Positions 36,531 to 45,039 of a stretch of DNA of 64,000 bases are shown here, piece by piece. The position numbers were made by a program, and so were the translations under genes. This DNA comes from Pseudomonadota bacterium (GTDB taxonomy: Bacteria; Pseudomonadota; Gammaproteobacteria; Pseudomonadales; Oleiphilaceae). The stretch is taken from positions 60,933-124,932 of the forward strand of contig PDPE01000029.1 of assembly GCA_002747395.1 (NCBI GenBank). Direction: 5' to 3'. The number at the start of each line of letters is the position of its first letter. Positions within the stretch are counted from its first letter, which is position 1. The notes beneath the pieces are model-generated. The model had not been told where the DNA came from and ran no database searches. It was given only the letters and a program-made list of their open reading frames with translations.

Positions 36531-39500
36531 ATGATTTCCGGCTTTCTTCTCATATCAATATCACTGCTCTATGTCGGCTTTCTGTTCGCGATTGCCTACT
36601 GGGGGGACAAAAACCAGACTCTCTATAAAAACCGGATAAGCCGGGGCATTATTTACAGCCTGTCGCTGGCTGTGTATTGCACATCATGGACGTTTTACGG
36701 AGCAGTTGGCCGGGCATCCAACGAAGGCCTCGGCTTCCTGCCGATTTATCTCGGCCCTTTCCTGGCACTGCTGTTCTGTGCTCCGCTCATCAAGCGTATT
36801 CTTTTTATGAGCAAAAATCAGAACACCACGTCAATTGCAGACTTTATCGCATCAAGATATGGCAAATCCCAGATTCTGGCCGTAATGGTCACCCTGATCG
36901 CAACAATAGGCATCCTGCCGTACATTGCACTTCAACTGAAAGCGGTCGCCATGAGCTATACCCTGCTTACCGATGGCCATATCAGTGAAAATGTCACGGT
37001 TATCCCCTTCAACCATGACCCGGCATGGTATGCGGCCCTGTTCATGGCCGCATTCACGGTATTGTTTGGCACGCGACACGTGGGAGCAACAGAACACCAC
37101 CAGGGCATGGTACACGCAGTGGCATTCGAGTCCATAGTCAAACTGATTGCCTTTTGTGCAGTCGGAATCGTGGTCTGCTATCACATGTTCGATGGCTTCG
37201 ACGATATCCTGACACGCATCAACAATCACGCAGGGTTGAGCGATTTCAGGCTCGCCGAGTTCAATATGACCTCGTTTGTCACTCAAACCGTGGTTGCCAT
37301 GTTTGCGATCATTTGTTTACCCAGACAGTTTCATGTCACCATTGTAGAGAATACCAACGCCAGGGACATTCACTACGCACGCTACATTCTTCCGGCTTAC
37401 CTTTTGCTTATCAGCATGTTCGTCCTGCCCATAGCAGCTGCAGGCCTGATTGAATTTCCTTTCGGAGCAGTCAATACCGACACCTTTGTACTCAAGCTGC
37501 CGATGAGCCAGGATAACACCTGGCTCACCATATTCGCGTTTATTGGCGGTGGTTCTGCAGCAACGGCAATGGTGATTGTCTCAACAGTCACACTAAGCAC
37601 CATGATATGCAATGAAGTAGTCATACCCGGCATATTGACCCTGTTTGGCTCCCAACTCCGCAAACGAAAAGACCTGAGCTCGCTCCTGCTTGTTATTCGT
37701 CGTGTCGCAATTTTAGGTATTATTACCGCGTCATACGGGTTCTACAAAATTGCCGGCAACACATCCAGCCTGACGTCTTTCGGTTTGCTTTCATTCGTGG
37801 CAGCGGCCCAGTTTGCACCAGCACTGATAGGAGGTGCAATCTGGCGCAAAGGCAACTTCCAGGGAGCCATGATCGGCTTGCTGGTCGGATTCAGCATTTG
37901 GTGCATCGCCCTTCTCTGGCCTGCAATGAGTAACTCAAGTGATCTTGTCCCCCCACTCTCTCAATTCGGGTTACCGGAAAATCTCTGGGCACAGATCAAC
38001 AGCAGTCACAATTCCGAAATGGAGAGAATTTCTCAAGGTATCATATGGAGCCTTTCGGCCAATCTGTCGTGCTACCTGCTTTTTTCTCTTTTCTCTCGCC
38101 AGCAACTCCGTGAAAAAATTCAGGTAGCCGCTTTTTTTCAGGAACCGCCAGGAGAACCTGGCATAACCCACGAAAAAGAATGGGTTGGCGTCGCAGGCAT
38201 CAAAGATATTCGAGCCGTTTCCGAGCGCTTTCTCGGCAAGGAGAAAACAGCTTCCCTGTTTGACTGGTTTGAAAAGCGACACCATACCCGGCTGGCCCCC
38301 GGCAAGCTTGCAAGCCCGGAACTGCTGCGCTTCGTTGAAACCCAACTGGCCAGCGTCATTGGCTCCTCAACTGCAAAAGTGGTATTGGACTCGACCCTGA
38401 GGGGGAGGGAGATGCAGATTGAAGATGTCGTCAACATTGTCGATGAAGCATCGCAGGTCGTGGAGTTTAATCGGGATTTATTGCAATCAGCCATCGAGAA
38501 CATCAGCCTCGGGATCAGTGTAGTTGACTCCAGGCTCAGACTGGTCGCCTGGAATCAACGCTACCTGGAGCTGTTCAATTATCCAAAGGGGTTTGTCCAG
38601 GTTGGCAGGCCGATTGAGGATCTGATTCGCTTCAATATGGCGTCCACCAACCTGAGCCAGGAGAAGATCAACGAGTTGGTCGACACCCGCATTGGCCAAA
38701 TGGCCAGAGGAGAACCGCATGAGTACGAAAGGGAAAAGGCGGACGGCAGTGTATTGCTGATAAAGGGCTCCCTGAACGCCAAGGGGGGGTATGTCACCAC
38801 TTTTTCTGACATTACCAAAATGCGGCGTACCGAAATTGCATTAAAAGAAACCAATACCTATCTGGAGCAACGGGTTCAGGAAAGAACAGAAGAACTGTCA
38901 ATATTGAATGAACAGCTCAGCAAGGCAACCCGGATCGCAGAAAAGGCCAATCAGGGAAAAACACGCTTCCTGGCATCCGCCAGCCATGACCTGTTGCAAC
39001 CCATCAACGCGGCGAGGCTGTTTGTGTCCGCGTTATACCCTCAAATTTCCAACCAGAAAGGGCCTGCTCTGGTACTGGAACAAATTGACAACTCCCTGAC
39101 TGCTGCGGAAGAAATTCTCAGTACACTGCTGGATATTTCCAAAATGGATGCCGGTATTATCGAAGCAAACTTCTCCGTCTTTGCCTTGAGAGATGTTTTG
39201 CTACCGCTAAAGAACGAGTTTACTGCGATCAGCCTGAAAAAAGGGGTTTCTTTCAGGTTCGTTCCCTGCAACCTGTTTGTCAGGTCTGATATTCAGCTCC
39301 TCCGCAGAGCCATCCAAAACTTCCTGGCCAATGCGACTCGTTATACCGATAGCGGAAAACTGCTGTTGGGCTGCAGACGAACCGGGCAACACGTGCGCAT
39401 CGAGGTCTGGGACACCGGGCCAGGCGTACCGGACAACCAACTAAGCCACATCTTTGAAGAATTCAAGCGGCTGAATCAAAAAGGGGGAGAGAAAAACGGT

Positions 39501-40043
39501 CTGGGCCTCGGCCTGGCGATTGTCGATCGAATCAGTCACACGCTGCAACACCCGGTGGATGTGCGCTCATGGCAGGGAAAGGGCAGTGTGTTTTCCATTA
39601 CCGTGCCGATTGCTTCCCCTCCGGCAAGCCAACATCAGGCTCCGGCTGAAAAAACCCAGCGTCCACCCGGCAGCCTGGCGGGAGTCACACTGCTATGTGT
39701 CGACAACGAAGAAGCCATCCGAAACGCGATGAAAGCATTATTGGACGGGTGGGAATGTCAGGTGATTCTTGCCGCCAATCTGGCCGAATCCAAAATCGCA
39801 ACACAAACTGTAAAGCCGGATCTGATACTTGCCGACTATCAACTGGATAACGATGAAAACGGCCTTGACCTGATGGATGAACTCAATTTACACCTCAAGC
39901 AGAAAACGCCCGGCTTGCTGGTCACAGCAGCCAATGATCCGTCACTTCGGGAAAAAGCCCTTAAAAGGGGCTATCAAATGCTGAACAAACCGGTGAAACC
40001 CGCCGCACTTCGCGCTTTGATCACCAGGATATTGAAAGACTGA
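36531..40043 (+). CDS. Hybrid sensor histidine kinase with sodium/solute symporter (SSS) sensor domain (CrbS/CbrA-like)
   Basis: 1170-residue inner-membrane kinase. Residues of about 1-510 form an SSS-type membrane domain (TSWTFYGAVGRASNEGLGFL; IATIGILPYIALQLKAVAMS), then a linker, a PAS-like domain (about 650-760, NISLGISVVDSRLRLVAWN), a coiled coil, HisKA (FLASASHDLLQPINAARLF), HATPase (NFLANATRYTD; GLGLGLAIVDR) and a C-terminal receiver (about 1052-1165, DLILADYQLDNDENG). The layout matches CrbS/MxtR/CbrA kinases, which tie two-component control to carbon uptake. It faces the symporter operon and precedes a receiver-TPR gene, its likely partner. The partner CrbR-type LuxR regulator and acs are not in the window. 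Confidence 0.9.
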   Translation: MISGFLLISISLLYVGFLFAIAYWGDKNQTLYKNRISRGIIYSLSLAVYCTSWTFYGAVGRASNEGLGFLPIYLGPFLALLFCAPLIKRILFMSKNQNTTSIADFIASRYGKSQILAVMVTLIATIGILPYIALQLKAVAMSYTLLTDGHISENVTVIPFNHDPAWYAALFMAAFTVLFGTRHVGATEHHQGMVHAVAFESIVKLIAFCAVGIVVCYHMFDGFDDILTRINNHAGLSDFRLAEFNMTSFVTQTVVAMFAIICLPRQFHVTIVENTNARDIHYARYILPAYLLLISMFVLPIAAAGLIEFPFGAVNTDTFVLKLPMSQDNTWLTIFAFIGGGSAATAMVIVSTVTLSTMICNEVVIPGILTLFGSQLRKRKDLSSLLLVIRRVAILGIITASYGFYKIAGNTSSLTSFGLLSFVAAAQFAPALIGGAIWRKGNFQGAMIGLLVGFSIWCIALLWPAMSNSSDLVPPLSQFGLPENLWAQINSSHNSEMERISQGIIWSLSANLSCYLLFSLFSRQQLREKIQVAAFFQEPPGEPGITHEKEWVGVAGIKDIRAVSERFLGKEKTASLFDWFEKRHHTRLAPGKLASPELLRFVETQLASVIGSSTAKVVLDSTLRGREMQIEDVVNIVDEASQVVEFNRDLLQSAIENISLGISVVDSRLRLVAWNQRYLELFNYPKGFVQVGRPIEDLIRFNMASTNLSQEKINELVDTRIGQMARGEPHEYEREKADGSVLLIKGSLNAKGGYVTTFSDITKMRRTEIALKETNTYLEQRVQERTEELSILNEQLSKATRIAEKANQGKTRFLASASHDLLQPINAARLFVSALYPQISNQKGPALVLEQIDNSLTAAEEILSTLLDISKMDAGIIEANFSVFALRDVLLPLKNEFTAISLKKGVSFRFVPCNLFVRSDIQLLRRAIQNFLANATRYTDSGKLLLGCRRTGQHVRIEVWDTGPGVPDNQLSHIFEEFKRLNQKGGEKNGLGLGLAIVDRISHTLQHPVDVRSWQGKGSVFSITVPIASPPASQHQAPAEKTQRPPGSLAGVTLLCVDNEEAIRNAMKALLDGWECQVILAANLAESKIATQTVKPDLILADYQLDNDENGLDLMDELNLHLKQKTPGLLVTAANDPSLREKALKRGYQMLNKPVKPAALRALITRILKD

Positions 40044-40186
40044 GTGAAGAACGCCGGAAAATTCGCTTTTTTGCGTATGCTGGCCTACATTTATTCCATA
40101 CCATTGAAATTCAATACCCCGGATATTGACGGCAACTGCCGACTTTATATGAAATGCCCTGACGCACTTATGGCCCCGATACAGCA

Positions 40187-41830
40187 ATGAATGAAGCACA
40201 AAGACAAATCAGGCTGGCAAAAATCTATCGTGACCTGACCATACTGGTCGTCGACGACTTCGAAAATTTCCGACTGGCAATTACACAGATGCTTCGTGCA
40301 TTCGGTGTACAAGACATTCACACTGCCAGCAATGGCGAACTTGCCATTAAAAAGTGTGAAACCAGCCGGTACGACATTATCCTGTGCGACTACAATCTGG
40401 GCGACAAAAAAAACGGCCAGCAAATTCTGGAAGAACTCCGGTTCAAGGAGGCTATCAAGTACGACACCATCTTTGTCATTGTCTCTGCCGAAACGGCAAA
40501 AGGCATGGTGATGGGGGCCCTTGAATATCTCCCGGATGGTTACATTACCAAACCCATCAACAAGGATCTGCTGCAAAAAAGGCTGGATTCGCTGCTGGAA
40601 CAACGTACCGAGCTTGCCGACGTCATTACCGCTCTGAACAACAACAACTGGCAACGAGTTATCGACCTGTGCAAAAAAGCGGTCAAGAACCATAGCAAGC
40701 ACACTACCTGGTGCCTTCGCACCCAGGCCAGTGCTCACTATATGCTGAACCAGCATGAAGAAGCGAAAAAAATCTACGAAGCGATACTAACGAAACGAAA
40801 CATAGGCTGGGCTTGCCTCGGAATGGGAAAGGTCAACCTCGCACAAAAGCAGTTTGACGAGGCAATAGACAACTTCAGAAGCTTGCTGGACAAGAATCCT
40901 GACGCGGTAGATGCCTATGACTGGCTGGCCTCCACGTACGAACAGATGGGCCGGTTTCAGGAGGCCCAGCAAACCCTGGAAAAAGCCGTATCCATCTCGC
41001 CCTACGCTATTTTACGCCAGCAGAAACTGGCTGATATCTGCATCAAAAACAATAACGTGGAGCGAGCGGCAGAAGCGTATCGTTCCACGGTAAAGCTCGG
41101 CAACAACTCGATACATGACAAACCGGAAAACTATCTGCAACTGGGTCGATGCCTGTCCGATCTGTCTGAAGGTGACAAAACGGGTGAAGGCAAAAAACGC
41201 GCAAAAGAGGCCATTGCCACGCTCGACAAGTTGAATCACAAGTTCAAGGAAAATGCCAGTGCCAGGCTGCAATCCATGTTTATAGAATCTCGCGTCCACA
41301 TGGGGCAGGACAATGCCAAAAAGTCGCAAAACGTTTTGGCAAAGGCATCGCAGCTTATGAACCAGGTCGAACTGCAACCGGAAGATCAACTGGAGATGGC
41401 AAAAACACTGTATGCCCGGGGTGAAACCGATGAAGCCGAAAAGACCCTGTCGTTACTGGCTCAAAACCACGGCACGGACCCGGCCTTGATGAACAGGATT
41501 GAAAGTTTGCTGGATGAGCCGGTCAGCCTGAGAGAAAGGCTGAAAGCGCGATCACTCAACAAGGAAGGGATCACCTTGTTTGGAAATGGAAAAATGCAAG
41601 AAGCCATGGAAGCGTTCAATCAGGCATTGGAAGTCACCCCCAAACACCCGGCGCTCAACCTGAATCTGGTACAGGTCATGCTTGCAGCAATAAAAAATCG
41701 CTCGGAAGACCAGACCGAAATGATTCGCAAATGCCAGGTGTGCCTGGATAATGTGAAACATATTCCCGAGCGGCACCGACAGCACAAGCGTTTCGTGCAC
41801 CTGTCCCGAAAAGTCGCGTCGCTTGGTTAG
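40187..41830 (+). CDS. Response regulator receiver protein with TPR repeats
   Basis: 547 residues. The N-terminal receiver (about 15-140) has ILVVDDFENFRL, phospho-acceptor Asp in YDIILCDYNLGDKKNG and the KPI lysine in GYITKPINKDLL. From about 150 on, helical TPR-like repeats follow (GRFQEAQQTLEKAVSISPYA; GKMQEAMEAFNQALEVTPKH). There is no DNA-binding or enzymatic domain, so output must be by protein contact. It begins 143 bp after the hybrid kinase on the same strand. The same layout occurs in Pseudomonas and Shewanella proteins of unknown role. What the TPR part binds is unknown. Confidence 0.86.
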   Translation: MNEAQRQIRLAKIYRDLTILVVDDFENFRLAITQMLRAFGVQDIHTASNGELAIKKCETSRYDIILCDYNLGDKKNGQQILEELRFKEAIKYDTIFVIVSAETAKGMVMGALEYLPDGYITKPINKDLLQKRLDSLLEQRTELADVITALNNNNWQRVIDLCKKAVKNHSKHTTWCLRTQASAHYMLNQHEEAKKIYEAILTKRNIGWACLGMGKVNLAQKQFDEAIDNFRSLLDKNPDAVDAYDWLASTYEQMGRFQEAQQTLEKAVSISPYAILRQQKLADICIKNNNVERAAEAYRSTVKLGNNSIHDKPENYLQLGRCLSDLSEGDKTGEGKKRAKEAIATLDKLNHKFKENASARLQSMFIESRVHMGQDNAKKSQNVLAKASQLMNQVELQPEDQLEMAKTLYARGETDEAEKTLSLLAQNHGTDPALMNRIESLLDEPVSLRERLKARSLNKEGITLFGNGKMQEAMEAFNQALEVTPKHPALNLNLVQVMLAAIKNRSEDQTEMIRKCQVCLDNVKHIPERHRQHKRFVHLSRKVASLG

Positions 41831-41905
41831 AGTGCTTCCAGAGACCTGCGCTGTTCCAGGCCTGATTAATTCCAAACTGACACAGTAGAGATAGATAACA
41901 CATTC

Positions 41906-42835
41906 ATGGCTACCATTCAGGCAAGGCTGGTTCGGCTGCTCGTGAAATACCGCATCAGCAAAATATTACAGGCAGACATTCCGGTTAAGGACCAGAGAAA
42001 ACGCCTGGAGCAACTCTCTGTTCTTTCATTCGCCTCCCCCCTGACCAAAATAAAAGATGTTTTCATCGGGGATGTTTCTGCCGAGTGGGTCACTCACCGC
42101 CGGGCAAAAACCAATCAAGCCATTCTATATTTACATGGAGGCGGGTATGCAGTTGGTTCTTCCGGCGCCAGCAGACTTCTGGCAGAAAGGCTGTCCGCCA
42201 AAAGCGAAGCCGTTGTGCTGGTTCCCAACTACCGATTGGCTCCCGAGCACCCGTTTCCTGCTGCACTGGAAGATGCGATCAATGCTTATGACTGGCTGCT
42301 GGAAAGGGGGTTTGCCCCGGATAAAATCGCCATAGCGGGAGATTCCGCCGGTGGTGGCCTGACGTTGGCCACCGTATTGAAGCTGAAACAGACTCGCCGG
42401 CTCATGCCCTCAAGCCTGGTCGTTTTTTCACCCTGGGTTGATTTGACGCTAAGTGGTGAATCCATGACAAACAACAGGAAAAAAGAACTCATGCTGAATC
42501 CGCAATGGATGACCCTGATGGCTCGGTATTACGCATCCGGTGCACCCGACGACACCCCCCTTTGCTCGCCCCTTTTTGCTGACTTGAGCCACCTTCCACC
42601 TGCCATGATCCAGGTGTCACGGCAAGAAATACTGTACGATGACTCCAGACGCCTGGCCGAACGCTACCAGCAGGCGGGCAACCATGTGGTGCTGGATGAA
42701 TGGACGGGCATGTGGCACGTCTGGCAACTGTTTGTCAGGTACCTTCCGGAGGCTAACCAGGCAGTAGCCCGGGCAGGAAAATTCATCCGGCAGCAGTGGT
42801 CTGACAAGTATCCGGACATCGCAAGACAAAACTGA
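41906..42835 (+). CDS. Alpha/beta hydrolase, hormone-sensitive-lipase (HSL) family esterase
   Basis: 309-residue carboxylesterase. Oxyanion motif YLHGGGYAVGS, nucleophile in IAGDSAGGGLTLA, acidic residue near EILYDDSRRLAE and catalytic His in GMWHVWQLF, all in the family order. The N-terminus is a helical cap (RLVRLLVKYRISKILQAD). No signal peptide, so it is intracellular. Convergent with glrR over 22 bp. Natural substrate unknown; such enzymes hydrolyse short- to medium-chain esters. Confidence 0.9.
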   Translation: MATIQARLVRLLVKYRISKILQADIPVKDQRKRLEQLSVLSFASPLTKIKDVFIGDVSAEWVTHRRAKTNQAILYLHGGGYAVGSSGASRLLAERLSAKSEAVVLVPNYRLAPEHPFPAALEDAINAYDWLLERGFAPDKIAIAGDSAGGGLTLATVLKLKQTRRLMPSSLVVFSPWVDLTLSGESMTNNRKKELMLNPQWMTLMARYYASGAPDDTPLCSPLFADLSHLPPAMIQVSRQEILYDDSRRLAERYQQAGNHVVLDEWTGMWHVWQLFVRYLPEANQAVARAGKFIRQQWSDKYPDIARQN

Positions 42836-42857
42836 CTGCCTTGCGCCCGACAAACAG

Positions 42858-44207
42858 CTAGTCGACGCTCAGACCGTGCTTTTTCACAATTTTATAGAAG
42901 TCCGAGCGATTGCGTCCTGCCAGGCGAGCGGCCTCCGGAATATTCCCTCCCGCAATGGTGAGAATACGCAAACAGTAGTCACGCTCGAAGGCTCTTTTTG
43001 CTTCGGTAAGAGATTCTATTTGTGTATCACCTTTGGGTAAATTGAACTCCACCACCTCTTTTGAGACGACTACGGAAGAGGTCAGGGCAACGGCCTGTTC
43101 AACCATATTATTCAACTGGCGAATATTGCCTGGCCATTGATATCCAAGTAACAAATCCATGGCATCGGAAGCGAACCGTTTTTTTTCCTTGCCGGTTCGC
43201 TCGGCAATGCGCTTCAGGAAGTGTTCCACCAGCAGCGGAATATCTTCACAGCGATCTCGCAACGGGGGCAATCCCAGATTCACCACATTCAACCGGTAGT
43301 ACAAGTCCTCACGGAATTGCCCTTCTTCAACCATGCCCTCAAGGTTCCTGTGTGTGGCAGACACAACCCTGACATCAATTGGTTCCGATACCGAGGAGCC
43401 AACCGGCCTGATCTGCCTCTCCTGCAAAACCCGCAGCAACTTTACCTGCAAGTGCAGAGGCATATCCCCTATCTCATCCAAAAACAGCGTACCTCCATTG
43501 GCCGTCGCAAACAAACCGACGTGATCGCTCACCGCACCGGTAAAAGCACCTTTCCGATATCCAAACAGCTCGGCTTCCATAAGCTCCTGGGGAATTGCGC
43601 CACAGTTGACGGCAATAAAAGGCTTTTTCCTGCGTGTACTCACCTGGTGGATCGCTTCGGCAAGCAATTCCTTACCGGTTCCGCTATCTCCGACCACCAG
43701 CACATTCACATCACTGGCCGCCACCAGGCGGGCCTGCTCCAGTACCCGAAACATGGAGGAACTACGGGTAATAATATTTTCGCTCCAATGGCTGTCTGTA
43801 TCTTTTGTCAGGTCGCCGGAAACAGCGCTTTCCAGGGTGGAAATCAGCTCTTCTTTCTGTACGGGTTTGGTAAGAAATGCGAACACTCCCTTTCGGGTAG
43901 CCGCAATCGCATCCGGAATGGAACCGTGGGCGGTCAACATGATGACCGGCAACATGGGCCAGCGCTTCTGAATATTCATCAGTAACGACATCCCATCCAT
44001 TTCATCCATTTTAAGGTCTGTAATGACCACCCTGGGTATTTGCTGATGAATCGCGGCCAAAGCCATCTGACCACTTGTAGCGGTTCGAACCCCGTAGCCC
44101 GATGCTTCGAGGCGCATACTCAACAGCTCCAGCAGGCCGGGGTCGTCATCAACGATCAGCACCTCTTTTGCTCCATAACATGTTTTCCCGGATGCACTAA
44201 CACTCAT
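42858..44207 (-). CDS. glrR: Sigma54-dependent response regulator GlrR (QseF)
   Basis: NtrC-type regulator of 449 residues from the ATG at 44207 (AGGAG upstream); the track extends 21 residues too far. Receiver domain: EVLIVDDDPGLLELLSMRL, phospho-Asp in VVITDLKMDEMDG. AAA domain: Walker A GDSGTGKELLAEA, sigma54-contact loop GAFTGA, Walker B NGGTLFLDEIGDM. C-terminal Fis-type helix-turn-helix ending ARLAGRNRSDFYKIVKKHG. Last of the glrK-qseG-glrR operon. In enterobacteria this system activates the small RNA GlmY; whether that holds here is unknown. Confidence 0.93.
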   Translation of the reverse strand: MSVSASGKTCYGAKEVLIVDDDPGLLELLSMRLEASGYGVRTATSGQMALAAIHQQIPRVVITDLKMDEMDGMSLLMNIQKRWPMLPVIMLTAHGSIPDAIAATRKGVFAFLTKPVQKEELISTLESAVSGDLTKDTDSHWSENIITRSSSMFRVLEQARLVAASDVNVLVVGDSGTGKELLAEAIHQVSTRRKKPFIAVNCGAIPQELMEAELFGYRKGAFTGAVSDHVGLFATANGGTLFLDEIGDMPLHLQVKLLRVLQERQIRPVGSSVSEPIDVRVVSATHRNLEGMVEEGQFREDLYYRLNVVNLGLPPLRDRCEDIPLLVEHFLKRIAERTGKEKKRFASDAMDLLLGYQWPGNIRQLNNMVEQAVALTSSVVVSKEVVEFNLPKGDTQIESLTEAKRAFERDYCLRILTIAGGNIPEAARLAGRNRSDFYKIVKKHGLSVD

Positions 44208-44259
44208 AAATTTGCTCCTCCGCTGCCCGGCAGCCCTTTCCATGCCAATCCGCCAACCG

Positions 44260-45039
44260 TTACCTGGCATTTATTTCCTTTTCAATTGCCGACAGAGCAT
44301 CAATTTTCCGCTGCAACTCCTGACGAATATTCTCTTTCTCTTTTTTCAACTGTAAAACCCTTTCACCAAAATTGGCCAGCAAATCGAAAACCAATACCGT
44401 ATCGGTATCCAAACGGTTCGATTGAGCCATCTGCGTGTAGTGTTCAATAAAATCTTCAGGTGAATCTGCCACAAAACAACTGCTCACTATCAGCCTCGTC
44501 AACTCCTCGACAGGCAAGAGACGCAATTTGGCAGGTGCCGCTTTCAGTAACCTTTGTACGGTTGACACCGACAGGGTCGATACCTGCCTGCCAGCCTTGT
44601 TTTGTTTTGTTTCCATTCGGCTGTCACCGTCAGTAATACTGTCGCTGCCGGTAATACTATCACTGTTATCAGACCCGCCACTGTTATCAGACCCGCCACT
44701 GTTATCAAACCCGCCACTGTCGTTATCCGGCCTGGTATCAAGAACACGAGGGTTCATAACATGACGACATTCTTCCTCTCTTATAGATAAAATAATCGCC
44801 GCTGACGACGGGATGTTTCTTTTTACAATTTTCAGCTCTTTAATAATAACAGGTTCCTGCTTCTCCGGTATCGGGCACTCCTCCTCTACCACCTGCCCTC
44901 CGCTACGCAGGGCTATCGGCTGACACCCGATCAGGAAGAAAAACAGTAAAGCTGTTCCGGCGTGATAAAGATAATCCCTGTGTGTTGACAAACGAACTCC
45001 AACTCCTGTGCTATTGACTCTGCGATTACTATCTATCAT
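44260..45039 (-). CDS. QseG-like lipoprotein between GlrK and GlrR
   Basis: 259 residues. After an unusually long polar start there is a hydrophobic stretch GTALLFFFLIG and Cys39 in a lipobox (LIGC), so an outer-membrane lipoprotein is likely. The middle (about 105-135) is Asp/Ser/Gly-rich and holds a six-residue repeat SGGSDN from an 18-bp tandem array. The C-terminus is coiled-coil (QLKKEKENIRQELQRKIDAL). Position, lipobox and helical tail match QseG, which interacts with the kinase in E. coli; sequence similarity is low, so the call rests mainly on context. ATGA overlap with glrK. Confidence 0.72.
   Translation of the reverse strand: MIDSNRRVNSTGVGVRLSTHRDYLYHAGTALLFFFLIGCQPIALRSGGQVVEEECPIPEKQEPVIIKELKIVKRNIPSSAAIILSIREEECRHVMNPRVLDTRPDNDSGGFDNSGGSDNSGGSDNSDSITGSDSITDGDSRMETKQNKAGRQVSTLSVSTVQRLLKAAPAKLRLLPVEELTRLIVSSCFVADSPEDFIEHYTQMAQSNRLDTDTVLVFDLLANFGERVLQLKKEKENIRQELQRKIDALSAIEKEINAR
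44661..44714. repeat. 18-bp tandem repeat, three copies, inside the qseG-like gene
   Basis: CACTGTTATCAGACCCGC twice exactly and once with a single change, in frame, encoding repeated SGGSDN on the minus strand. A degenerate fourth unit follows. Confidence 0.9.

Noticed and set aside
43221-43985. 254-residue plus-strand ORF
   Set aside because: Antisense to the AAA domain of glrR.
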